From: DASXRU01 sp033856235
Lineage (GTDB): Bacteria > Acidobacteriota > Blastocatellia > Pyrinomonadales > Pyrinomonadaceae
Length of the DNA: 37,586 nt
Direction: 5' to 3'
Assembly: GCA_033856235.1 (NCBI GenBank)
Contig: JAWVFI010000158.1
Location: 1 to 37,586, forward strand
The notes beneath the pieces are model-generated. The model was not told the origin of the DNA. It did no database searches and worked only from the letters and a program-made list of their open reading frames with translations. Below, one piece after another: positions 24,644 through 32,905 of the stretch. The position numbers and the translations under genes were made by a program. Each line of letters starts with the position of its first letter. Position 1 is the first letter of the stretch.

Positions 24644-25795
24644 ATGACGCGGACAACTGTAAAGCGAATGCTTCTCAGTACTCTTTTGGCTTTGCCCTTA
24701 ATGAGCGCCATGCCAATCACGACCGCCGCCTGGGGCGATCATGGGCACCAAATTGTTGTGCTTATCGCTTCCAGGTATTTGAGTGAGCAGGCGCGCGCAA
24801 GTGTTTTCAAATTGTTAGCCGAGGATGTCAGACGGAATGAAGACTATTACAAGAAACAGTGTCCCGCAGTCCTCGCTTTGTCCCGGGCAAACACCTCGAC
24901 AGATAAAGACAAAGACCGCCTCTTAACCGAAGGGTTGCGATGCATGGTTGTCTGGCCCGATCCGCCTTATGTGAAGTATGACCGGCCCTACACAGCTAAC
25001 TGGCACTTCGTCGATATTCCTTTGACAAGTAATTCCACCGGAAAGCCGACTACCTATCAATTAGATTTGACTAGAGAATGTTTGCTGGATAATGCGAAAC
25101 GGGAAAAGTCCGGGGATTGCGCGTTACTTGCCCTTGAAAGATTCAGACCGGTGTTGGCGAATCCGCGGACCGGCGGCAATTTCGGCGAGGACGACTTCAG
25201 CAGAGCTGAAGCCTTCAAGTTCATCATTCACATAGTTGGCGATCTTCACCAGCCGCTTCACTGCGCCACTGACATAGACCTGACTAAGCCAAACGATCGA
25301 GGCGACGGGGGCGGCAATGGCAAAATAGTTGAATGGCTGGGGAAGCAGACTTACACGTATGGTAATTGGAACCTCCATGCTGTTTGGGACGAAGGTATCC
25401 TCGATAAGACTCTTGATGCTTACAAAGGGAAGGATGACGCGGCGCTCGAGGCCGCTTACATCGATGCCTTGAAGCTGCCGGCGTCTGGCTCGCCGGCTTT
25501 TACAAAGCTGAGCGCCGGGGATATTTTTGCATGGGCCTACGAGTCATACCTTCTGGCTGCGGAACAAGCCTACGCCAAGCTGCCACCCCTCGATCCCAAA
25601 TACAAATATACGGTCCTCGACCGCAAGACATTCAAACCGGTAATCGATCCGCAGACAGGGAAGCCACAGACCAGGCTCGGGGGATATCGACTCACGAATG
25701 CGTACTATGAAACCAACCGTTCGATAGTGGACACGCAACTGGTTCGTGCTGGAATGAGGTTGGCTCGGATCCTGAACGAAGATCTAGCGCACTGA
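24644..25795 (+). CDS. S1/P1-family secreted nuclease
   Basis: A 383-residue exported zinc nuclease of the S1/P1 family, which cleaves single-stranded nucleic acids and may remove 3'-phosphates. A signal peptide (residues 1-29) leaves Trp30 at the mature N-terminus, the typical first zinc ligand, in AWGDHGHQIV. Other family motifs are NWHFVDIPL, HIVGDLHQPLHCA (HxxGDxHQPLH) and NLHAVWDEGI. The start is ATG 24644 with GGAGG at 24631-24635. Length is a little above the usual ~280-320 residues, with extra material in the middle (ERFRPVLANPRTGG) and at the C-terminus. It stands alone. It probably scavenges phosphate or nucleosides outside the cell or in the periplasm. Confidence 0.9.
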   Translation: MTRTTVKRMLLSTLLALPLMSAMPITTAAWGDHGHQIVVLIASRYLSEQARASVFKLLAEDVRRNEDYYKKQCPAVLALSRANTSTDKDKDRLLTEGLRCMVVWPDPPYVKYDRPYTANWHFVDIPLTSNSTGKPTTYQLDLTRECLLDNAKREKSGDCALLALERFRPVLANPRTGGNFGEDDFSRAEAFKFIIHIVGDLHQPLHCATDIDLTKPNDRGDGGGNGKIVEWLGKQTYTYGNWNLHAVWDEGILDKTLDAYKGKDDAALEAAYIDALKLPASGSPAFTKLSAGDIFAWAYESYLLAAEQAYAKLPPLDPKYKYTVLDRKTFKPVIDPQTGKPQTRLGGYRLTNAYYETNRSIVDTQLVRAGMRLARILNEDLAH

Positions 25796-25834
25796 TCTTT
25801 CCTGGAGCGCTTTGCTTATAGACTGGCTTTTCAA

Positions 25835-26034
25835 GTCGGCGAAGCCGACGACTGAGAATAGCCCAGCACTTCAGTGCTGGGAGAGGTGAGGGAAAACAGT
25901 CTGTAGTCCGTGAAACGGACGGCTGAATTATCGAAGAGTTTCAGTCGTCCGCTTTGCTGACTCATTCGATGCAAACGTTCTAGTCCCAGTACTGAAGTGC
26001 TGGGCTGGTATCAGTCGTCCCGCTTCACGGGACT
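25835..26034. repeat. Cluster of nested hairpins (REP-like mosaic)
   Basis: Six palindromes in 200 bp. GTCGGC-GAA-GCCGAC is at 25835-25849, CCCAGCACT-TC-AGTGCTGGG at 25862-25881, GTCCGT-GAA-ACGGAC at 25906-25920 and CCCAG-type hairpin at 25985-26004. GTCCCG-CTTCA-CGGGAC is at 26018-26034, and an imperfect one lies at 25943-25960. The order is mirror-like: the CCCAG hairpins and the flanking CAGTCGTC/GACGACTG pieces are reverse complements across the middle. There is no coding potential and no regular direct repeat-spacer pattern. Confidence 0.7.
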
Positions 26035-26108
26035 GGTTCGCCCTTTTTGTGCAAACCTTCCTGGAGTTCAAGTGCCTTCTCCCACTTGTTCATCCGTGGG
26101 TGGCTGCT

Positions 26109-27386
26109 TCAGACGAGGAAAAGGTCGCGGCCCGCGTTTTCGACCACCAGCGTCTCGGGATCGGCGCGATAGTCAGTGAGGTTAAGTTGCCGGTAATCAA
26201 GGAAGCCGAGATTAACTTTGTGACAAGCAGCCTCGTTGACTGCTGACGCGAGGGTAATACGATAGCGCGGCGCAAGGCGTCCGGCGGCATTGGGCGCGCT
26301 GCCGTAACTGACGTGCGCCAGATGGGCGGCGACGCAAAGGTTCGCCCGTAACTCATCAGAACCGGCAACCATTTCGCGTACTTGTTCGAGCGGCGCATAG
26401 CCGTATTTCTCAATCAAGTGACCATGGGTCGCCGACAGCTGATTGAGCTGCGGCGCATAAATTATCAGTTCACCACCTGTCTCGATGATGCTGCCCAGTT
26501 TGTAACTCGCCTTACCGCCGACCCATAGTTCATCGTAGTGATGGTCCAGCAGCGCGACCACACGCTTGTACTTCCGCCCAATATGCTTGATGTGAACGTC
26601 GCTGCTGACTTTTGCTGCGCAGCGAAACGCTTCGTAAATATCGCCTGCGAAAAGCGCATGAGTACGCAAATCCTGGCCTTCCCTCGTCGAAACCGATGTA
26701 AAAGAGATGACCCGGCCGGCCACCATGGCCGCGGCAGCTTCGATGACGCGCCGCGTCGGTGTTTCGATCCGGCCAATTACATTTTCGATGGAGGCCAAGG
26801 CGCCGAGCCAATGCGTCAGGTGGGTCAACTCGGGACCAGCGACGCCCGGAAAGAAATACTTCGCGCCACCGGCGAAGCCGGCCACCTCATGCGGCATCGT
26901 GGCCCCAAAGACCAAAACTGTGTCGTACCTTCCCGGCGCCAGCAAAGCGTTTATCCGAACGCGCACTGCTTCATGCATCAGTCCGTCTGTTAAGCGGCCA
27001 ATGAGCGCGGCGCTCAATTCACCGATCGTCACCAGCTCATCGTCGCGGTCCCACCGGTGATCAAAGATAGAGCCGACAGTGCCGGGCGCAATACGGCGCC
27101 AACCGATCTTGGCGCGCTTCTCAACTTCATTCATCGGCGCATGAGTACCCTGCGCAATCAATATGTCGAAGCGTGCAATCTTCTTCGGCGCTAGTATTTC
27201 CGCGGCAAACGGAACCAAGAGGTCGGTGTTATCATCCCGGGTCTTGTCGGGAACTATGGCCAGCACGCGTTCACCCGGCCCAATATCCGCGAGCGCGTGG
27301 GCCACAATTGCGTGCAGCTCTTCTGGTGAGAGTACAAGTGTAGCGCCACCGCGCCCGACTACCGGTTCCAACGTTGCGCTGCTCAT
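26109..27386 (-). CDS. LarA-family nickel-pincer racemase/epimerase homologue
   Basis: A 425-residue cytoplasmic protein of the lactate racemase (LarA, DUF2088) family, enzymes that use the NPN nickel-pincer cofactor to racemise or epimerise alpha-hydroxy acids. Key positions of LarA are conserved: Asp47 and Arg50 (VPDKTRDD), His82 (QGTHAP), His166 and Lys176 in MPHEVAGFAGGAK with the LarA spacing of 10, and His192 (THLTHW) at the expected +16. The Lys would bind the cofactor and the His ligate nickel or act in catalysis. The substrate need not be lactate; pairing with a gluconate-dehydrogenase-like SDR suggests a sugar acid. The start is at 27384-27386; an in-frame extension to 27512 overlaps the SDR gene. 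The gap to the SDR stop is 4 bp, so they form an operon. No cofactor biosynthesis genes (larB/C/E) are present here. Confidence 0.82.
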   Translation of the reverse strand: MSSATLEPVVGRGGATLVLSPEELHAIVAHALADIGPGERVLAIVPDKTRDDNTDLLVPFAAEILAPKKIARFDILIAQGTHAPMNEVEKRAKIGWRRIAPGTVGSIFDHRWDRDDELVTIGELSAALIGRLTDGLMHEAVRVRINALLAPGRYDTVLVFGATMPHEVAGFAGGAKYFFPGVAGPELTHLTHWLGALASIENVIGRIETPTRRVIEAAAAMVAGRVISFTSVSTREGQDLRTHALFAGDIYEAFRCAAKVSSDVHIKHIGRKYKRVVALLDHHYDELWVGGKASYKLGSIIETGGELIIYAPQLNQLSATHGHLIEKYGYAPLEQVREMVAGSDELRANLCVAAHLAHVSYGSAPNAAGRLAPRYRITLASAVNEAACHKVNLGFLDYRQLNLTDYRADPETLVVENAGRDLFLV

Positions 27387-27390
27387 TTGA

Positions 27391-28167
27391 TTATTGGTTG
27401 ACGCCGCTGGCGAGAAAGCCCCCGTCCACCACCAGGACTTCGCCCGTAATAAAACTGGCCGCGTCTGAAGCGAGAAAGACCGCGGCGCCGGCCAACTCCT
27501 CGACTTTGCCAAAACGCTTCATCGGCGTACGCAACAGAAACTCCCGGCCGCGTTCGGTTTCGTCGAGCAGCTTCTGATTCAGTGCCGTGCGGAACACTCC
27601 GGGAGCGATCGCATTAACATTTACACCCCGGGCGGCCCATTCAATGGCCAGCGATTTTGTCAGCATCGCCACCGCCGCTTTGCTGGCCGCGTAGGCTGCG
27701 ACTTCATAGAGCGCGACAAAAGACGAAAGCGAAGCAATGTTTACGATACGGCCGTAATTATTCTCGAGCATGTGCCGGCCAAAGATCTGACAAGCGCGCA
27801 GGGTCCCGGTGACGTTCGTGTCCAGGATCTCGTTCCATTCTTCATCGCCTACGTCCAGGGTCGGCGTGCGCCTCGTCCGGCCGGCCGAGTTCACCAGGAT
27901 GTCCACCTTGCCGAACTCAGCGATGCTCTTCTGCAGCAGCTGTTCCAGCGAATCTCGATCATTTACGTCGGAGGTCGCTTCCAGCGAACGCCGACCCAGT
28001 CCGCGAATTTCAGCTGCGGCCTCTTTGACCTGTTCAGGACGACGCGAGCTCGCTACCACATCGGCGCCGGCCTCTGCCAGGCCGTGAGCAATCGCCCGGC
28101 CAATGCCCCCAGTGCCGCCAATAACAACTGCAGTTTTATTAGTTAGATCAAAGGCCTGATATGGCAT
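27391..28167 (-). CDS. SDR oxidoreductase, gluconate 5-dehydrogenase-like
   Basis: A 258-residue classical short-chain dehydrogenase/reductase. It has the nucleotide-binding GGTGGIG (residues 17-23), the structural NSAG (93-96), Asn118, and the catalytic Ser146/Tyr159/Lys163 (YAASK). The ending GEVLVVDGGF is typical. Overall it resembles gluconate 5-dehydrogenase and 2-deoxy-D-gluconate 3-dehydrogenase (KduD-like) enzymes. It is the first gene of the minus-strand pair with the LarA-like gene, and diverges from the alginate-lyase-family gene across 192 bp. A role in sugar-acid (uronate/gluconate) metabolism is inferred; NADH/NADPH preference is not assigned. Confidence 0.85.
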   Translation of the reverse strand: MPYQAFDLTNKTAVVIGGTGGIGRAIAHGLAEAGADVVASSRRPEQVKEAAAEIRGLGRRSLEATSDVNDRDSLEQLLQKSIAEFGKVDILVNSAGRTRRTPTLDVGDEEWNEILDTNVTGTLRACQIFGRHMLENNYGRIVNIASLSSFVALYEVAAYAASKAAVAMLTKSLAIEWAARGVNVNAIAPGVFRTALNQKLLDETERGREFLLRTPMKRFGKVEELAGAAVFLASDAASFITGEVLVVDGGFLASGVNQ

Positions 28168-28262
28168 TTTATGTTTTAGGGAGCGGTCGCTGACGCGAAC
28201 GTGGAACGCGCGCTCCAGGATAGTTTTTACTCACCGTCGAGGTAACGCAATTTACCACATCG

Positions 28263-28275
28263 TCGCTGGCAGCGA
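28263..28275. promoter_or_regulatory. Candidate operator palindrome between divergent sugar genes
   Basis: TCGCTG-G-CAGCGA is a perfect 13-bp palindrome, placed 96 bp from the SDR start and 85 bp from the alginate-lyase-family start. A poor -35-like TTGACC at 28285-28290 is adjacent. It may be a binding site shared by the divergent units, but this rests on symmetry alone. Confidence 0.3.
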
Positions 28276-28359
28276 TTAATTCTCTTGACCTGAGACCCCT
28301 GATCGGAATTAACTGCGCACCGTTCTTAAGTTGCTGGCGCGCCGCAGTGGTCCATTTCC

Positions 28360-29589
28360 ATGAAAATCATTCAAAGATTGTTTGGCTCATTCATTATCTT
28401 GTTCGCGCTACCGGGCACCGAGCTGCTCGCTGCGCCTCAACCGAACCCCGTAAGCCCAAGGGTCTTCATAATCGATGGTCGAAAGCTGGCCGAGACCAAA
28501 CACCGCATTAAAACAGGCGATCAGACGTTCGGAGCGGCACTGGCGAAACTCGAAACTGACGCCCGTCGGGCCCTGCTCCAGAAACCTTTATCAGTAGTTA
28601 GCAAGGCGCTCACACCACCGAGCGGGGACAAGCATGATTACACGAGTCAGGCGCCATACTTCTGGCCCAATTCAAACAAGCCTGACGGATTGCCCTACAT
28701 TAATCGCGACGGTGAACGTAATCCTGAGATTAACAGGATAACCGATCATCTCGGCCTCGATCAGATGGAAAGTGCGGTTCGAACCCTCTCTCTGACCTAC
28801 TACCTCAAGGACGATGGACCGTCCGCTGCGAAAGCGACGGAGTTATTACGCGCCTGGTTCCTTGATCCAGCCACTCGCATGAATCCACATCTGGAGTACG
28901 CGCAGTTCATTCCCGGGCTTAATACCGGGCGCGGGATCGGGCTCATTGAAACGCGAGGGCTGGTGGATGTAGTCGACGCAATTGGTTTGCTGGCCGGGGC
29001 AAAGGCATGGACCTCAGCAGATCAGAAAGGCCTGGAAGACTGGTTCGGTAAGTTTTTGCAGTGGATGCAGGAAAGCCCGAAAGGCCGCGAAGAGAATGAG
29101 GCAAAAAATAATCACGGCACGTTTTACGATGTCCAGGCCATCTCGTTCGCGCTGTTCGTGCGCCGGAACGACTTGGCGAAGCAGATTGCTGAAGCGGCTA
29201 AAGCGAAGCGAATTGCGTTGCAGATTGAGCCGGACGGTCGTCAACCGTTGGAGCTCAAACGTACTAAGGCATGGAGCTACAGCAATATGAATCTGGATGG
29301 GCTGATTAAGCTGGCATGTCTGGCGGATAACGTGGGCGTGGATTTATGGGGCTATCAAACCAGGGATGGCCGTGGTATTCGCCGCGCGCTTGAATATCTC
29401 TATCCTTATGCTATCGGCGAGCAACCCTGGGCCTATCAACAAATCGGCGGCTTCGAAGCGAAATTGTTTTTCCCATCATTTCGTCGCGCCGCCGCGCATT
29501 ATCAGGATCATAAGTTCCAAGCCGCCCAGTTGAAGGTTCCAAAATCAGATCCGACTGATCGAGAGATTCTCTTGTCTGGAAGAAGATGA
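28360..29589 (+). CDS. Alginate-lyase-family (PF05426) exported polysaccharide lyase
   Basis: A 409-residue protein with a signal peptide ending near LLAAPQP (about 1-25) and an (alpha/alpha) toroid of the alginate_lyase family. Hallmarks are DYTSQAPYFWPNSNKPDGLP, RDGERNPE and NNHGTFYD (Asn250-Asn251-His252), the latter holding putative catalytic His/Asn, with YSNMNLDG further on. Such lyases cut uronate-containing polysaccharides by beta-elimination; true substrate may be alginate or another polymer. It is directly followed by a GH3 gene whose possible GTG/ATG overlaps, so the two may be co-transcribed. It diverges from the SDR gene. Confidence 0.83.
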   Translation: MKIIQRLFGSFIILFALPGTELLAAPQPNPVSPRVFIIDGRKLAETKHRIKTGDQTFGAALAKLETDARRALLQKPLSVVSKALTPPSGDKHDYTSQAPYFWPNSNKPDGLPYINRDGERNPEINRITDHLGLDQMESAVRTLSLTYYLKDDGPSAAKATELLRAWFLDPATRMNPHLEYAQFIPGLNTGRGIGLIETRGLVDVVDAIGLLAGAKAWTSADQKGLEDWFGKFLQWMQESPKGREENEAKNNHGTFYDVQAISFALFVRRNDLAKQIAEAAKAKRIALQIEPDGRQPLELKRTKAWSYSNMNLDGLIKLACLADNVGVDLWGYQTRDGRGIRRALEYLYPYAIGEQPWAYQQIGGFEAKLFFPSFRRAAAHYQDHKFQAAQLKVPKSDPTDREILLSGRR

Positions 29590-29636
29590 TTGGTAGAGCG
29601 GGTTGCACAAGCGAGTTTCAGGAGCTCAACAAGTCT

Positions 29637-31547
29637 ATGACAATTAAGAAGAGTCGCCGACATTTCATCGAATCATCAGTACTGGCGGGGGGCCTTGGCA
29701 TTCTTGGACCAGCGGTCATTGCAGTTTTCGGCGCGGCGTCCGTTGCCGCGAAAGAAAATCGGCCGCGCCCAAAATCTCTATCGGCGAATGACCGAAAAGT
29801 ACGTAAGTTGCTGGTCACCATGACCCTTGAAGAAAAAATCGGCCAGATGACTCAGGCCGAACAGAGCGCCCTCCAGGATGTAAGCGACATTGAGAAATAC
29901 TTCCTGGGATCGCTTTTGAGCGGCGGCAGCTCAGACCCCAAAGCGGGCAACAGCCTGAACGCCTGGACCGATATGTATGACAGTTACCAGAGGCATGCAT
30001 TGAAGACTCGTTTGGCTATTCCGATCCTCTACGGCGTCGATGCTGTGCATGGGCATAACAACGTGTCGGGCGCGGTTGTGTTTCCGCATAACGTCGCCCT
30101 CGGCTGTACGCGCAATCCGCAGCTGGTGGAGCACGCAGCCCGCATCACGGCTGAAGAGGTTCGCGCTACCGGCATCAACTGGACGTTTGCGCCCTGCGTC
30201 GCCGTTCCGCGTGACGAACGATGGGGCCGGACTTACGAAGGGTTTGGCGAAGCGCCGGAACTCGCCGCAACTTTGGGCGCTGCCGCTGTTCGCGGCTACC
30301 AGGGAAACCAGCTAAGCAATCCGTTGAGCGTGCTGGCCTGCGCCAAACATTTTGTCGGAGATGGTGGAACGACCATCGGCACGGCGGGTTTCCCAAATCG
30401 CGATAAAAAGCGCTTGCTCGATCAGGGCGACACGCAATTGAGCGAAGCCGAGTTAAGGCGGATTCATTTACCTGGCTACCTGAGCACCGTCAAAGCGGGA
30501 GTCGGTTCGATCATGCCTTCGTACAGCAGCTGGAATGGAATCAAAGTCTCCGGAAGCAAGCGGCTACTCACAGAGATTCTCAAACAAGAAATGGGTTTCG
30601 AAGGCTTTCTGATCTCGGACTACCGGGCCATCCGTCAGATCACCGCCGACTTCAAGAGCGCCATTGAGATATCGATCAACGCTGGCATGGACATGGCGAT
30701 GGAGCCGACTGAATATAAGCAATTCTTCAATCTGTTGCGGGACCTCGTCAAAGAGGGCCGGGTGCCGATGACGCGAATAGACGATGCCGTCACGCGCATC
30801 CTGCGAGTCAAATTTGCCCTGGGCTTGATGGAAAAGAGTAGGTCGCCGCTGGCTGGCCCGAGTTTGCAGCAGACCTTTGGCTCAACAGCGCATCGCCAGG
30901 TTGCCCGTGACTGTGTGCGCCAATCGTTGGTGCTCCTGAAGAACGAGAAAAAGACCCTGCCGCTATCAAAACGGTTCGCGCGCATTCACGTAGGAGGCAA
31001 GAGCGCTGACGACATTGGCAACCAGTGTGGTGGTTGGACCATTGACTGGCAAGGAAAGAGCGGAGCGATCACTACAGGTGGTACCACCATTCTCAAGGCA
31101 ATTCAACAGACCGTCTCTCCCGCCACGAAAGTAACATTCTCAAACGACGGCACCAACGCGAGTGGCGCAGACGTCGGGATCGTGGTGATTGGTGAAACCC
31201 CATACGCCGAAGGCTTTGGCGACAAAGAGGATCTGACGCTTAGCGTCGCAGACTTCAGCGTTGTGCGTAATATGAAGCAGACTGGGATTCCAGTTGTCAT
31301 CGTGCTGCTCTCCGGGCGGCCGATGATCATCAACGATGCGCTGGAACATTGCGACAGTTTCATCGCGGCGTGGTTGCCCGGAACTGAAGGTCAGGGAGTC
31401 GCTGATGTATTGTTCGGCGATTATCGCCCGACGGGCAAACTGTCGTTTACCTGGCCGCGGTCCATGGCGCAGATCCCGATTAACGTCGGAGACGCGAACT
31501 ATGATCCGCTCTTCAAGTACGGGTTCGGATTAACGTTTTCGCGGTAG
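29637..31547 (+). CDS. Glycoside hydrolase family 3 beta-glucosidase/glucan hydrolase, Tat-exported
   Basis: A 636-residue GH3 enzyme that should release glucose or other beta-linked sugars from the non-reducing end. The N-terminus is a twin-arginine signal (KKSRRHFIES, then a hydrophobic stretch). GH3 features: WTFAPCVAVPRDERWGRTYE, CAKHFVGDGG, the nucleophile aspartate in GFLISDYRAI, and GETPYAEGFGDKEDLTLSV, whose Glu is the likely acid/base of the ExoP-like group. No PA14 domain or C-terminal fibronectin domain is present; the length matches plant-type exo-glucanases. The start at ATG 29637 follows AGGAG at 29620-29624; the longer frame from 29586 lacks a Tat signal at its N-terminus. Confidence 0.9.
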   Translation: MTIKKSRRHFIESSVLAGGLGILGPAVIAVFGAASVAAKENRPRPKSLSANDRKVRKLLVTMTLEEKIGQMTQAEQSALQDVSDIEKYFLGSLLSGGSSDPKAGNSLNAWTDMYDSYQRHALKTRLAIPILYGVDAVHGHNNVSGAVVFPHNVALGCTRNPQLVEHAARITAEEVRATGINWTFAPCVAVPRDERWGRTYEGFGEAPELAATLGAAAVRGYQGNQLSNPLSVLACAKHFVGDGGTTIGTAGFPNRDKKRLLDQGDTQLSEAELRRIHLPGYLSTVKAGVGSIMPSYSSWNGIKVSGSKRLLTEILKQEMGFEGFLISDYRAIRQITADFKSAIEISINAGMDMAMEPTEYKQFFNLLRDLVKEGRVPMTRIDDAVTRILRVKFALGLMEKSRSPLAGPSLQQTFGSTAHRQVARDCVRQSLVLLKNEKKTLPLSKRFARIHVGGKSADDIGNQCGGWTIDWQGKSGAITTGGTTILKAIQQTVSPATKVTFSNDGTNASGADVGIVVIGETPYAEGFGDKEDLTLSVADFSVVRNMKQTGIPVVIVLLSGRPMIINDALEHCDSFIAAWLPGTEGQGVADVLFGDYRPTGKLSFTWPRSMAQIPINVGDANYDPLFKYGFGLTFSR

Positions 31548-31553
31548 AGTCGC

Positions 31554-31568
31554 GTGGCTACCAGCCAC
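31554..31568. terminator. Short hairpin between convergent genes
   Basis: GTGGCT-ACC-AGCCAC overlaps the stop of the minus-strand metalloprotease-like gene and lies just after the GH3 stop. The convergent arrangement would suit a bidirectional terminator, but there is no T-run on either side. Confidence 0.3.
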
Positions 31569-32481
31569 AACGTGGTGGTGGTGTCGATTCGGCTACGGTA
31601 AGAAAGCGCTCGGCATAACTCCTGGCATACAAATCAACACTGCGTTTGATTCGGTTAAAGAGCACACAGCGAAAACCGTTGTTCGCGAATCGATCGCTAA
31701 GATAGAGCATGGCGTTAGTTTCGCCCCAGTATTCACGATCTTCCCAAATCTCCACCGGCGCTGCTCCCATCCTTCCAGCAAGCTCCAGCAAACGCGAATC
31801 GTTGGTATCGCGTCCATTATTCAAGAGAATCTGATTGTACTGAGGTATCAACTGGAGCTGGAGTTGATAGAGAACAGCGTCAGTCTTGGCGGTCCGGTTT
31901 ACGTGGCCGAACTCGTGGGCAATCTTGGTCGCCGCCAAAGTCTCGCCGCTGATGGTATGAGTTGTTGCGCTCGGCAACAGGGAATTCATCACCGGAAAAT
32001 AAACTGGATTCGGAACGCCTTCATCAAGCCGGGACCCAAGGGTAATGGTCGCGGCCACTAAGGTTCCCTCGTTGTTCCACTGATAGTTGCTGGTATTTCC
32101 ACCCTCAGGATTGTCGGGAGTAACTACGATAGTCAAACTAAAATGCTGATTGTTTTGATAGAAAGCCCATTGCTGCCGGCCAGTCTCCGTTCTCAGAAAC
32201 TCCTGTTTCCATTGCTGGTAACGGGCATTGTATTTTTTGGGAACTTGCTCGCGAATTCCCGCCGAGTTGGGATCGAGGTTCGCAGCCGGCTCGGCTGGAC
32301 CCGAGCTGCAGCCGTGATACTCGGCCACCAAAGCGGGAAAAGGCGGTGCTGAGACGACCGGGCGCGCGCCTTTGCTATCTGGTTGGTGGGACGCGCTGCG
32401 GCCGGTTGGAGAAAAGGTGCACGCGAGCGCGACCAGCAAAACCCAAATGAATGCAATGCCTCTCCATCTGATCTGGCGCAT
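31558..32481 (-). CDS. Exported HExxH protein, possible metalloprotease
   Basis: A 307-residue exported protein of unknown family. The N-terminus is hydrophobic and ends in LVALAC (possible lipoprotein). The mature part contains AATKIAHEFGHVNRT, a clear HEFGH (HExxH) zinc-binding motif, and a glutamate in WGETNAMLYL that could be the third ligand. It is likely a zincin-type peptidase or a degenerate relative. The start is ambiguous: ATG 32490 directly touches a GAGG, while ATG 32481 has it 9 nt upstream; I prefer 32481. It is convergent with GH3. Confidence 0.65.
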   Translation of the reverse strand: MRQIRWRGIAFIWVLLVALACTFSPTGRSASHQPDSKGARPVVSAPPFPALVAEYHGCSSGPAEPAANLDPNSAGIREQVPKKYNARYQQWKQEFLRTETGRQQWAFYQNNQHFSLTIVVTPDNPEGGNTSNYQWNNEGTLVAATITLGSRLDEGVPNPVYFPVMNSLLPSATTHTISGETLAATKIAHEFGHVNRTAKTDAVLYQLQLQLIPQYNQILLNNGRDTNDSRLLELAGRMGAAPVEIWEDREYWGETNAMLYLSDRFANNGFRCVLFNRIKRSVDLYARSYAERFLTVAESTPPPRCGW

Positions 32482-32594
32482 TTTCACCATCCTCTTCCGT
32501 TAACGGTTTACCTGTTCAACCGAGGTACTGCACTTTGGGCAAGGGGACGAGTTTTTCTAAACCAATCCGCAAGGATAGTCAACAAATTACCGTC

Positions 32595-32740
32595 GGGGTA
32601 GTGCCCTAATTTGGAGTGCGGTGACCTGTCACCGCTTTAGCCAAGCCGGCTTGGCGCCGGTGTCGGCAACAAAACTCAATTCATGTAGCCGGGGCCTAAG
32701 CGCCGACAGGTCGGCGCACCCAAATTAGGGCGCTACCCCG
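32595..32740. repeat. 146-bp fold-back element with terminal inverted repeats
   Basis: The ends 32595-32615 and 32720-32740 are inverted repeats of 21 bp with one mismatch (core CCCTAATTTGG / CCAAATTAGGG). Inside are further palindromes: GCGGTGAC-CT-GTCACCGC at about 32619-32636, GCCAAGCCGGCTTGGC and CGCCGACAGGTCGGCG. No coding potential. It has the form of a miniature inverted-repeat element (MITE) without transposase. Confidence 0.75.
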
Positions 32741-32847
32741 TCGCGAGAGCAGCAGGAGTGGTCAGCAGCGAGACCGCCGATTTATGCCGACTGCCTCTCC
32801 CGACTGCCGACGATTTCCCCCCGCCTGTAATTTTTCTGAAAAAAGTC

Positions 32848-32876
32848 TTGACAAGAACTCGGGTCAGGCATATTGT
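32848..32876 (+). promoter_or_regulatory. Promoter of the ROK regulator gene
   Basis: TTGACA at 32848-32853, a 17-bp spacer and TATTGT at 32871-32876. The consensus -35 and acceptable -10 lie 30-58 bp before the ATG at 32906. The -10 lies within the palindrome described next. Confidence 0.65.
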
Positions 32877-32895
32877 TCGCGCGCCGAACAATATG
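32869..32895. promoter_or_regulatory. Candidate ROK operator (perfect palindrome over the -10 box)
   Basis: A 27-bp perfect palindrome: arms CATATTGTTCG (32869-32879) and CGAACAATATG (32885-32895) with a 5-bp CGCGC centre. It overlaps the -10 of the promoter just upstream of the ROK gene, the expected position of an autoregulatory operator. I saw no second copy in this window. Confidence 0.65.
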
Positions 32896-32905
32896 TCCCC
32901 CGGCC

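Noticed and set aside
25835..26034. Possible CRISPR-like array
   Set aside because: The units are hairpins in mirror order without direct repeats of constant length or unique spacers.
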